DNA of 60,000 nt from Takakia lepidozioides (Eukaryota; Streptophyta; Takakiopsida; Takakiales; Takakiaceae), in NCBI GenBank assembly GCA_030704615.1, contig CM060731.1, positions 39,496,001 to 39,556,000 on the forward strand, given 5' to 3'. Under the pieces are notes generated by a model. The model was not told the DNA's origin and made no database searches. It saw only the letters and a program-made list of their open reading frames with translations. Each line of letters opens with the position of its first letter. Position 1 is the stretch's first letter. Position numbers and translations under genes: made by a program. This document shows positions 42,638 to 53,785 of the stretch, piece after piece.

Positions 42638-44127
42638 TCCTCACAACTAATCAACATACATGTGTAATCTTAACAGAAAATCATTTTCTTCCATATTGGT
42701 TCTAACTGGGTTACCTTTCTCTCTATCTTTACCTGGTTGTATGAATGCACATTTCCACCAGCTGTGGAGTCAAAAAATATGGTAAGCCTTCTTTCTAAAT
42801 CTGGCAGTATATAAGTAATCCACTGGGAGAATGTTTAGAATGTGATTTTCACGAGGCTATGATCTAAACATTTTTTCCAGAAGAAGTACATGTAAGGCAG
42901 TTTGTCTGGTAATTGAATGCTCATTTAGTCAAGTCTTTCTCCTGTTTAGATTGTGTATCTTCAAATACCATGACAGCCACATAACATTGAGAACATTCCT
43001 TGTCATGAACTGAATTTCTCATAATGGTTGAAATGTCGAAATGACTGCCATTAATAACAATTACTAGAAAGCCAAGATAACGTCTCTCTGTTCAGGTGAT
43101 GTTACAAGCCAGTGTGCGCTTTAGTACTCAGTATACTCTGTCCATCACTTGACAAGCTGTTTGCCGAGCAGCTACTTCACACAGGCTGGCTGACCAAAAC
43201 CATAGTCCATGCAAAGACCATGCCAATGCTTCTGGACAATGGAATAGATGTATTTTCAAGAAATCCAATCGTTGAAATTGGCAAAATATTGAATGTCCCA
43301 CATATGCCCAGTATGCGTCATTTGCTACGAACAACCCTGGATATCAGGAGGAGCTTTATTTTCTAGAGAACAGGGAGATCTCTGTTTTCTTTCTTGGTAT
43401 AAGCAGCAAATTTCATAGATGTTTCAGGTGGCCACCTCACTTTGCGCCTAACAATATCACATCTCTATCCTTCAGAGAACACTCCATCGCCTTCAAAAAA
43501 GGCTCCATCTTAAACTTCCAAAGCATATAATCTTTTCCCTCAAAACTTATCAACTCACCCCTAGTGTATCCATAACCTGTGAATCGTCAACATCCGCCAT
43601 ATCTATCTCTTGCAATATTATGGCAGAATACAAGTTTGAGAAGAACGAGATCTACATGGACTGAACTCTCTCACACTGTGAAGAAAGTACTATGGAAGAA
43701 TAAGACTCTTGTAGGGATAGTTGAACATAAAATAGAGAGAAGAGAAAAGAAGAACAAGATCTACATGGACTGTACTCTCTCACACTGTGAAGAAATTACT
43801 ATGGAAGAATAAGACTCTTGTAGGAATAGTTGAACATAAAGTAGAGAGAAGAGAAAAGCTGAGTCACAGATATATGTGAACGGTACCTAAATCAGTGGAG
43901 GGACTCTGAAATACGTGAACAGTACCTCAATGGAGTGAACTAGGGAGAGAGTATATGTTAATCTCACCTAACTGATCTAACTCTGATCGTAACTAAGTTG
44001 GCCGCAATAAGTTAGAAGCCTAGAAACTCAAGTGCTGCTGTTATTTCCAACAGATAAGGCTGAGAATCCTCAGCCCAGCTTGCGGGCGCTTGTCGACGTG
44101 ATTCGCAAAGATTGGCGCGGTGTAACC
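42638..44127. other. HCF101 3' flank, with a 109-bp tandem duplication
   Basis: No gene is seen. A direct duplication sits at about 43640-43857: 'agatctacatggact' recurs at 43648 and 43757, and the copies share 'ctctctcacactgtgaagaa' and 'taagactcttgtag'. The open frame at 44032-44379 (+) is antisense to the small gene at 44.1-44.5 kb and is disregarded. Confidence 0.45.
43640..43857. repeat. 109-bp tandem duplication
   Basis: Two copies with few differences (for example 'aaagtact' against 'aaattact'). Recent local duplication; the frame at 43579-43812 is a consequence of it. Confidence 0.8.
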
Positions 44128-44493
44128 TCACCGCTTTTTCACTTCACCTCGCACCTTAGGGAAGAAGCTCTGAGACTTCATCGCCTCCCTCAGTGCGGGA
44201 TTGATGGTCAATGCCTCAAGGTGGGGGTGATTCAAGTCAGTCGTCAACCGAATAGTAATTCTGCTCACTCTTGCTTTGCGAAAAACCCACAACCTACGGT
44301 TATCCAAAGACCAGAGCACGCCATCAAGGTCGACGACGGAGATGCTCGGGAAAGTGTAAGCGGACCACTGCCCACGTAATATCATATCGACAGCGTCGTC
44401 GATGCGGGTGCCGCGATGCGGGGCCTTGAATTTCAGAGCGATGCTATCTTGGGTGAAACGAATATCCTTGGGATCCACTTGAACATAACTCAT
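44128..44493 (-). CDS. Small 'LDNRRLWVFR' protein (ParB/sulfiredoxin-like, unnamed family)
   Basis: From the ATG at 44493 the product starts MSYVQVDPKDIRFTQDSI and runs about 113 residues to 'SFFPK'. The reading continues to a stop at 44128 or splices at 'AAG|gtgcgag'. Key pattern: 'IRFTQDSI..KF', then 'TFPSISVVDLDGVLWSLDNR', 'RLWVFRKA' and 'ITIRL'. This 'I-R-F-(S/T)-Q ... S/L-D-N-R-R-L' layout is known to me from uncharacterised eukaryotic and bacterial proteins and resembles the ParB/sulfiredoxin fold; the biochemical role is unknown. A paralogue lies at 48.4 kb in divergent orientation. The upstream in-frame extension to 44571 has no conserved counterpart. Confidence 0.6.
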   Translation of the reverse strand: MSYVQVDPKDIRFTQDSIALKFKAPHRGTRIDDAVDMILRGQWSAYTFPSISVVDLDGVLWSLDNRRLWVFRKARVSRITIRLTTDLNHPHLEALTINPALREAMKSQSFFPKVRGEVKKR

Positions 44494-47400
44494 GTTTTCT
44501 GCCCTTCCACGTTCACGAACTTGCTCAGTTCTTAGCAAAGTTCTGCACAAGGAATTGGAATCATTCGTCACGAGAACTCAGAAAATCAACTCGTGATTCA
44601 ATCTTAACTTCATCCATATTAACTACCATGATCAGGTGCTCAAGCGATACCCACCTGCAGTGTATTGACAACCTTATTCCTCTGAGCTTCAAAGCGCTAG
44701 TTGAGGACAAAGAACATTGGCAGCTGAAAAGAAGCCACTAATCTTAGCTTCAAGAAGCAAGCAGGATGTGCATCATACATGTAGACATCATGCAAGGTGC
44801 AACGCATACTGGTAGTACCAATAGCACATTACATGAAGCTTGGATTGAGCTCGAAGAATGGGTTTATCATATATATGCATGCCACAAATAATGTATCTAC
44901 ATCCCAATGCTGCTTGTTTTTGGTCCTTTAAGCATGCATGAAATTTAACATGAAAACGCTGTCCTTTTGTAATCCCTCTGTACCGACAAATAGCTACCGA
45001 ACCATTAAAAAAAAATTGGCCACATCGATCTGCACTTGAGATGCGGCACATCATTCGCCATTGCAGAAGCAGTGGGTAACAACAAATGTGCAAGAGAATA
45101 ATTGAGGAGTCGACATCAATCTTACATGCCCTCGGCAGGCAGCATTTATGAGCGACTTATAATGCATGACTTGCGTCAAAATTGCTGAGTTACCCGTGAA
45201 GCCTCAACGGCGAAATTATGAAACATTCCACTAAGTGCCCATTTCCCTGTTCTGCACAAGTGATCTTCAGCAATCACCTAATTGCAGCCACCCCACAGTT
45301 GCACATTCTAACCTCTTGTGCAATACTTACTTGATCTTCAGTTAAACCGGGAGCACAATCGAATGATTTATTTCAGAACAGAAATTCCAGTAAGAGAAAT
45401 CAACTTTCAGGAAACTCTCCCGATAGAGTCCCAGTTGTTTAGCAAGTGAGAGGATGTACATTTCCTGAAATTAAAGCAGAACCTGACATCATAGCCTATC
45501 TAGGTTCTACATAAGAATCTGCTCATCATCATAAATTCAGGACTAGATTTTGCATTCAGATCTACATTTCAAGATTCGAAGTCGAGAGGAAAGCTTAAAT
45601 TACTTGTCAGGAAAGTCCCAGATCGATACCTCACAATGGAGGAATACTTGCTATGTGGATCTCAATCGATCGATGCGCCCTTCTCCTCGCGAAACCTCGA
45701 GTACCGACCGTGTCTGTGAGATCTGGTAGATCATCTTCTTCGGGCTGTAACAACTTTTCTCAAAGAAAAACTCCGGAAGTTAAAGGCGCGGAAGCTGAGC
45801 TGGGATATGAATGATGACCTTGCAGCCTCGGGATATCATGTCGAATGTAATGCGCTCAATGATTAACCTCGGCTATACATCAACTTCTGTACTGCAGGTT
45901 CCAAAACTTGCTAGACTAGTGAAATTTCGTGTCTAGTCCAGTAACACCACGTAATCTTGCCCAATGTGCAGAGGTTCATGGCCTCCTTCTCACTACAAGG
46001 AGCTGAGTGAGACTGTAGAGCCAGCCCAACAACAGAGATCCAATTTGATAAGAAGGGCATGTGTACTGCAGAGGACTGAAAGGTCGTCCGTTGCTTGGTT
46101 AATATATACGCCTGAGTTCGGGACGGCATTAAACCTGTGGCAGCGTCTGTAGTGATGACGCCGCCGACAGTGTTCGACCTGGACGTCTGTCCTTGGATTC
46201 CATTGTCTGCCACTAGGGCGAGTTAATAATGTAGCAGGGTTCTGTGGGTCCTTCCCCAAAATGAAGGTCTTTCAAGGGCATTATATGACTGTACGAGGAG
46301 GAACTTGTGCAGGAACATCAAAAGTCCTCGGACAAACTTCAGATGGTAAGTTGACGGCATTGAGATTGCAGTGTGCAGTCCAGATTTTGTGTAGAAGTCC
46401 AAACAAGTTGGGTCTTCATGACTGCAGTTGGTTGTGCAATCTGATACTCAAGACATGCAGTTCAATCTGCTGGATCAATACTTTAGGTACCAGCATACAT
46501 TACAGACCTGTCCGGTAATAGGTATACGTGTCTTGTCATGGGGGTTTGAAGGTTTGTCCTACCCTAACGAGCCCATCTGAATGTCGTAAAAGCGGGATTG
46601 GTATCAACAACACAAATGTGGAGAGCTTTGGATCAATTGATTGGGATGTTGAATGCCGTGAAGTCCTGTCGTAACGACATAACCCCAAATCTTAATCGAT
46701 CTTCAATCAAAGCCTCTGGAGAAATGAAAGAAATGAATCAACATTAGCAAAAGCGAGATGAATCCATCGAATGTACTTACCCTGAAAAACTGGAAACATG
46801 ATAAGTGTTAAAATTGCATAAAAGGTGATTCACTGAATCCAATCAATTTGAATGAAAAGATGTCCACAGCCAACAATTTGCACGGAGCCGTCAGCAGCGA
46901 TTGTACATTTGTCAATGCGGTCAGCAAAACTGCGTTGTGATGAAATCCTTTGGATGCACCAGAGTAACACATTAATTGATCAGAAGTAGACAAGAGATCT
47001 TAAGAGAGCCAATAATATAGAAGCTGGATCTTACATGATCTGAGATGATGTCAAGAGATATATTGAAAGATATTAGACCTGGTAGGTGGCTTGTTGACAC
47101 TAGGGTTGGTAAGTACTCTGGAGTCTGGAGAGTAGAAGGACCCTTGATATCCTTTTAGAATGTTGTTCAGGTACAGGTGTGTTGCGACCCTTTTTTTGAC
47201 AGGGAAACATCTGCTGCAAGTAGGTTTGCAGTTCAGTGATCCATAACTTGAAAATCAAAACATGTGTAGCAGGCTCATTGAGGGTTCTATGTGGTGATTT
47301 CTTTAGGTTTTCATGGAATCATTGCCAGGTTGAAGGTGATGCTACAGCTTTATTTATGAATTTGATGATCCAATGCTTGACATTAGCCGACTGAATCATT

Positions 47401-48412
47401 CTGCGTGCACTTGTGCAGAATTACTTGACATCAGATTGCGACTGATCTCCAATTCTCGTGGGAAGATAGAAAACTGCATGAATAGCCAAGGTACTTTCAA
47501 GAGGCATATTCGTCCATCAATTCTACGCAGTTCATGTATAATCTAATCATCTACACCTAGGTACCACAAGCTGATTTTCATTATGTCATAAGTCAGCTCA
47601 TAAATATGAAGATCGGTCTCCATATCTGAATTCTTGCTTAATTTCTTCTACCTCTTCCCAGTCTGGTCCATTGGGTCCATTGGGTTACAAGTCGTTAGTG
47701 CTCTTGAGTCTCAAAAGCTAAATGACGACGCATTTGGAACACGGATCAGCGGGTATGGTAGTGTTCTTTATTACCACATTGCCCTCCCCATATTTGCAGG
47801 AAATGGGAGCTTGTTAAATAGACTGAGCTCGGAGACGTGACTTGAGTTGGCCGGCTATGGTGAATTCATCCCCAGCTAAAGTATGTTGGTTTTCCCGATT
47901 ACAGCTGCAATTTGAAAAGCTCAATGCACCTTCACAATGCAAGTTCCACTTCCTCCGACTGTCTATGCCTATCTAGTACTTTTTTCTGAGATTGATAGAG
48001 GGTCATGGAGGATCTGTCTGTCTCTCTCACATCACACGCCGAGACAACTGTGTATGTATGTAGTCTCTATGGCTATGTGATTTCTTATTCAAACCTGTGC
48101 TGGGCACTAATGGCTTACAGTAGAGGAATTTTCTAGATGGAAACTTTGGTGACTGAAAAGGCGTATGATAGCTTGAAACCCTATATAACTAGTACAACTT
48201 GTACTGAAGACTAAGCTTGGAAACTACATGTGAATTTGTACAGCCAACTGATTCGAGAACATCTCGCAGTGGTTTCAGAGGGGTAACTGTTTTATCGGTA
48301 ATCACAGGTCAGCATCTTGAGAGACGAAACCATGTCTAGAACCCACATGTGCTTGGATTTTCGCTTGCGTTTGCAGATTTAAGATTTCCAGTGAAGAGGT
48401 CGTACAGCAAGA
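44494..48412. other. Gene-free interval between the two DNRR paralogues
   Basis: About 3.9 kb with AT-rich, mostly unique-looking sequence. Frames such as 44788-45093 (-) and 45911-46213 (-) show no domain. 45640-45850 is GC-richer with CG dinucleotides and could be a 5' exon or promoter of the minus-strand gene. No transposon ends were seen. Confidence 0.4.
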
Positions 48413-49028
48413 TGGTCAAAGTCCAGGTTAACCCAGAGACTTGCGATTCACGCAACAGAAATTTGGTTTAACATTCAAGGCCCCGCACCAGAACACTCGC
48501 ATAGATCATGCCCGCGACAACCTCACAAGCGGAAAATGGACGGCTTCTACCTTGCCAGAGCTCAACGTCATCAGGTATGGGGGTGTACTATGGTTCCTGG
48601 ACAATTGGAGGCTGTGGGTGTTCCGGAAAGCAGGGGTTACGTGCATTACTGTTGGAGTATGCCGATCCATCAGGCATCCACGTCTTCAAGCAGTGATAAG
48701 AACGCCGGCAGCAATGGAGAAGATGAAATCGGAGAGCTTCTTCCCGAAGGTAAGCCAGCTGAGTGATAGGACGACTCCAATTTTGCAAGATTTTAGAGAG
48801 TGTGAAGAGCTACACGAAGACGTCCTGCAGGCCGATCAAGAGAAGACGAAGAAAAAACGACGGTCCAGGCGGAAAAAGACAAAGAGTGCGCCAGCTTCGT
48901 CGAATCAGTCATCTAACTTATCCCTTGTCTGGTCGCTCATGCGCCAGATCATTCTCTTTTTGGATCAGTCATGTTATCTTTCTCAGGTCTTTTGCAATGA
49001 GCTTGAAACCGAAATTTCTTGGAATTAA
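48413..49028 (+). pseudogene. Frameshifted paralogue of the 'LDNRRLWVFR' protein
   Basis: The ATG at 48413 starts 'MVKVQVNPET', matching 'MSYVQVDPKD' of the other copy. Conserved 'LRFTQQKFGLTFKAPH' then continues in a different frame, as if one base were missing near 48435. The core follows: 'GKWTASTLPELNVIRYGGVL', then 'WFLDNWRLWVFRKAG' (the first Arg of DNRR is Trp here), and 'SFFPK' before a possible donor 'gtaagcc'. The open frame goes on with an acidic then very basic tail (KKKRRSRRKKTKS), possibly a nuclear signal in a second exon. It could be a live gene with an assembly error, or an upstream intron I did not find. Confidence 0.5.
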
Positions 49029-50960
49029 CTATAGCTTCAGCCTTCCTTCGACCTTCAAAGCAGCGTACACGCATTTTTGGACAATTGGTCGAAGTCTCTT
49101 ATCAGATACGTACAAGAGGGGGACACCGCCGGAAACCCCTCCGTCGACTCATTTGAGTCACGAGGTTCCAACGCTAGTAAGAGCCCAGTAAAAGATGCTC
49201 TAGTGTACATATACTCTCAACATGAGTCATCTGCTGGCTGCTTATATTAATGTCCTCGCTACATGCAGCTGGGTGCTGCACTGTCACCTTTCGATTCCAT
49301 ATGGGCGGATTACATGTCGACACATACTTTTTTGAAACTTTTGCAGAGCACTGTGTTCACATCTATGCCTTCGACTCCAACGGAGTACCATTGGACAGTT
49401 CTACAATCTTCCAGCTCCTGCCTAGAAGTACCTAAACAAAGCCTCGGCAGCCATATTTCTAGTTGATTCAAAGCTTCTCAGTAGATTTCATGATGGAGAT
49501 ATCTAGTTGATTTGATATGCATGAGCCCTACAGGTAAGGTTTTGGGTGGTGCGTGTGTTAACAGTCTCCAATCTTGAGGGATGTTTTGGTCACAGAACGT
49601 AAATCTTCGTGAACTTGCTCTGTAATTGGTGATACTTGAAATTTTTGAGAGATTGGAAAGCCCCTTGAAATGTACTGCATACAAGCACCGACCTAGCATA
49701 TGTACACGTAATTCAACTGTCAATGCAAGCAACGCATTGAGATTGACGCAGACAGGAAGCTTACAGTACTGCAAAGAGTTGTAGTACTTACAGTGCAATG
49801 ACAATTTTCTAATAATCTGCAGCATGGTACCAAAGCATGGAGTATTACATGGAATTATTTATGTCTTGTCTGTTGAATATGACCGGGAATGTTGAATGCT
49901 CTGTGATAGTGTGAATTCAATTCAAGCAGCTCACTCTTGCGTTTTTGGGGTTCTTTAAAAGTTTATAAATTATGAGCTCACTGATGGGCACGTTTCAGAT
50001 CATCCACTTCAATCTTGAGGAATATTTTTGAGCTGTAGACAGAAACGAAATGAAATGAAATGGTGCTTTATAACGTCTGCTGAAAGCTCATAGGGACAAA
50101 ATAGAAGAAAACATGAGAATGCATGAGATCCTTTTTCTCAAAACACACTCGGAAGTACAAACGCTTCCAGATTCGTTCAGTCGATGAATATTGCTTTAAT
50201 GTACTTGGGGATTCAAGCTGCATCTACCAATTCCAAGCCAGGAGAGAAGACCACTTTTTAATATGAAAGATAAAATTGTTATGGAACTTCCCAATGAAAT
50301 TGCTCAGGAAAGTATTAATAATCTACTTCACTTCCCCACTATGTATAGTTGCAGTGTTCTTCTACAGCTTTCCATGATACTACTATGCGCTAGACCGAAT
50401 ATATCGAGACATGAGAATTGCCCATATTCGATCTTTGGGCCCACACTGAGCAGTGACCTATCGGTCTTGTATTATTGAAGGTTAGCAGATAATTTATGTC
50501 GGTGTCCAGATTCCAAACTCTTGCTTGCAGCTGAAGGACATTCGTTATATTACGTTAAAACTTCGAGTTCATGGGTTCTTAGTAACATTTGAGAACTGAA
50601 AATGGATGTGCATCCTGGATAATGTTCTCTAGTGCAATCCAGATCATAAACATTTGCATTTTCCCAGGTGATAATACTCGTGCAAAAGGTAGAATAACTC
50701 AAACATATTAAGACGCTTAACTTTATTTTATCCAACTCTCGGTTGGAATGAACGAATTCGTAGCAATGTGATCGCAGCATGCACAACTCTTAATTGCTGA
50801 TCGCAGCCGTTATGTCCTTTCAGTTTCTGACGAAGTGAAGGGGATTGTGTCTGTCAGAAATGAAAGGGATTGAAAAATAGCACACATGTTTGTAGGTGCT
50901 GTCCTATAGTGGGAATTGATTCCAATGACAGATTGTAGCTACAACAAAACTTGTACGCTT
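49029..50960. other. Intergenic, no gene recognised; contains dispersed repeat copy C
   Basis: Open frames are short. The dispersed repeat at 50040-50130 is the only structure I can support. A weak frame at 50263-50478 has no family resemblance. Confidence 0.4.
50040..50130 (+). repeat. Dispersed repeat, copy C
   Basis: 'gaaatgaaatggtgctttat', 'aacgtctgctgaaagctcat' and 'agaagaaaacatgagaatg' match copies A (14.4-14.6 kb, inverted) and B (39.4 kb). Confidence 0.55.
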
Positions 50961-52375
50961 CTAAGCGTATGCAGCAGGGTTGGCCTTCACAGCGGCTTCG
51001 AGAGCTTTGAACACAAGCGTAGCAACACCCTTGATGTGTTCAGGGGGGCCTGCGTCTCCGACTGGGACATAGTATGCAGTCCAAGTTGCCTCGGTGCTTC
51101 CATCTGGTCCAGGCGCGAACTTCATTTGAGCGCTGAATGAGCTGTAGCGGGGATCGCCCTCCAGCACAGTGTAACCGAGGGTCTTGGTTGCGTCATCGAA
51201 AAGGTCCATGCGCTCCTTCACAGTTCCTGCATATGGGATGGCTGCACACAAAGAAATAAACAGAAATATAGGTGATGTGTGGGTCGCGACTCGCAAGCTG
51301 CTACTTAGAAGGTAAAGTTATATATCTAGCTGCACCTGTATCAGTTGGTTTGATCCAGCTAGATAAATCCGATCATACATCTATGATATAATTGATCTGA
51401 TTTCACACCTCTCGAATGCGTATCTCACAGCTCTCGGATTCAATCAATTTTTGGCAGCTTACATTCGTGAGATAAAGCGTGACCTTCGTTTTAGGACGCA
51501 CGTGATTATATATATATCGCTGTTCACTTAGCCTTTTCTTCCTTGCTTACGTCTCAGTGTCACTAGCAACGACATTATGAAAACAGGGGAGAGCTCTCAG
51601 TTGTAATACCAGGGCCCATTCTGACGAGGCGGATGGATCCAGGACCGCCATGTCCTTCCAGAAGCTCCGACTTGGTGAAGTACTGTGGCATCTGAGCGGG
51701 CAGCAACTCGTCGGCATGCCGGCATGCCTTCCAGACAGAATCAGGCGAGACATCCAACTTCTCAGTGTGTGAGAGTACCTTCGCCTTCGCCGCAGTTTCC
51801 AGCGACTTGAAGACGTGAATAACAATACCCTTGATGTGCTCAGGCGGGCCCATGTCTCCAACTGGTTCGTACTCGGCGGTCCAGGTTGCCTCGGTGCTAC
51901 CATCTGGTCCAGGGGTAAATTGCATCTTAGCACTGAAGGAGCTGTAGCGAGGATCACCCTCGAGAACGGTGTATCCCAGAGTTTTTGTGGCGTCGTCAAA
52001 TATATCCATGCGCTCCTTCACAGCGCGGGCATGAGGGATGGCTGCAGACATCATAAGTAGATATGTTATGTTCTATCGCAGTTAGCGTCGGACCCACCCA
52101 ACAACAGGAGGCCTGAAATTAATCCAGGCTACACCTTCCGAAATTCACGATGTATATTACTGATACTTGATCAGGTTTAGAGCAGAAAGACGCTTACCAG
52201 GGCCCATTCTAACGATGCGGATGGTTCCTGGACCTCCATTTCCTTCGAGGAGCTCAGACTTGGTGAAAAACTCGGGCATCTGCACGGGGAGAATCTCGTC
52301 CGCATGCTTGCAGGCATCCCAGACTCTATCGGGCGAGGCCTGGAGCACTTGGGTGTGTGAGAGTGTCCCCACCAT
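50961..52375 (-). CDS. Two-domain Bet v 1-like (SRPBCC/START-fold) protein
   Basis: Three exons with agreeing phase: 52375-52198, 52041-51610 and 51241-50961, giving 296 residues. Domain 1 begins 'VGTLSHTQVLQASPDRVWDA' and has the Gly-rich loop 'EGNGGPGTIRIV'. Domain 2 begins 'KVLSHTEKLDVSPDSVWKAC' with 'EGHGGPGSIRLV'. Each then has 'AIP.A..VKERMD(I/L)FDDA', 'YTVLEGDPRYSSFSA' and 'GPPEHIKG'. Both domains have an intron at the same place ('MGP|A'), so the gene arose by tandem duplication and fusion through the middle exon. The Bet v 1 fold binds hydrophobic ligands (hormones, flavonoids, alkaloid precursors) or acts as norcoclaurine-synthase-like or PYL-type protein. No ABA-receptor gate motif is evident, so the ligand is unknown. 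Likely cytosolic; no signal peptide. Confidence 0.85.
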
Positions 52376-52791
52376 TGTTCGTGACTGAAGCCCACAGAGA
52401 AGATTATCCCCACAAAGATCTGTCTTTCAGACAAACCTGAGAGAGTGGGGCAGTCGAGAGAACCGTGCAATACTGTAAGGGAGACGAGGTGGCGGTGAGA
52501 GAGAGTGAGCGATGGGGCGATTTATAGGGAAGAGTGAATCGTCGAGCGCAGCCGCCTCCGCGTGCGTTTGACTTGCAAGTCCAGAACGCCATTGACCATA
52601 GTCGCCCATCTCCCACTAAGTATTCAACTCTCCACAAGTGCAACCCCGAAGACTTTCCTAGAGAGAGAGAAGAGAGAGAAGACTCGGGCCAAGCGTACTA
52701 AGAGCCACTTCGCCTTGCGGCTACTGCCCCTTTACAGAGGTGGTGGGCCCTATAGAAGACTTTCCCAAACGAAAGAAAGGAAGCCAAGCAC
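52376..52791. promoter_or_regulatory. Upstream region of the Bet v 1-like gene
   Basis: About 415 bp between the ATG and the presumed transposon end at 52792. GA/TC-rich runs occur at about 52655-52685. The frames here are not protein-like. The adjacent hAT element may limit or modify this promoter. Confidence 0.4.
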
Positions 52792-53089
52792 CAGGGCTGG
52801 CCCAGCTGTTCTGGACTTGGGGTTTTTTTTTTCATTTTGGCTTAGAAGCGTGGATGGCTACAAAATTTGAAGGGTAAGTGCAAAGGTGGCGATGACATAG
52901 ATGCTTAGCTAAAATTCAACTAGCTACAGGCTATTTCATTTGCATGCAATATGGCGATATGAGTATTTTGTGTATGCATAGGATAGGCGATACAAATAAA
53001 AATTGAGGCATAAAGTACTGGCTACAAGAGGCCACATGTTGTTGCAATGTGGCTACAATGCCATAGTCGAAGTGCATTTGCTAGCACCA

Positions 53090-53690
53090 TAGCCTAATCT
53101 CAAGTAGCAAAGTGGCACCATTGCCTAATGTCAAGAAGCAATGTAGGCATACAGTCTATTTAAAATCTGAAATCTGAAATTTATTGATCAAGTCTTAAAG
53201 TGGGCCAGCAAACATCATGGCCTCTATCAAATAACAAAGTGACACCATAGTCCAATTTGAAGGAGCAAACTCGTATCAATGTAGGCATGGCAGCCCACTC
53301 ACAATCTGAAATCTAAAATAATTAATCAAAGAAGTCCAAAGATGGCCAGCAAAAATCATAGCCTCAATTTCAAATAGCAAGGTAGCACCACTGAGGATGG
53401 TGAAGGAACAAATTGATACCAAGTGAGGCAGGACAGCCCACTCACAATCTGAAATCTGAAACTAATTAATCAAATAAATCCTACAATGGGCCAGCAAACA
53501 TCATGACCTCAATTTCAAATAGCAAAGTAGCACCATAGCCCAATTTGAAAAGCAATATGGTACTAATGTAGGCATCACAGCCCACTCAAAATCTGAAATC
53601 CAAAATCTAATAATAATTAATTATGAAGTCCTAGAATGGGGCAGTAAACACCATCATCTCAAGAGCTTCACAAGTCCAAAGTCATCATCT
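53090..53690. repeat. ~140-bp subterminal tandem repeats of the hAT element
   Basis: Four degenerate units, marked by 'aatctgaaat' near 53166, 53303, 53448 and 53591, and by 'cagcccact' and 'aatgggccagcaaacatcat'. Spacing is about 138-145 bp. They lie between the transposase stop and the terminus. Confidence 0.75.
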
Positions 53691-53785
53691 AAAATGCAAG
53701 AAAATCACTATACTTGCAGAAATGATGGAAACAAAGGGAGAGCATTGTTGATATGGCTTACACTACAGCATAAAATAGTCCAATT

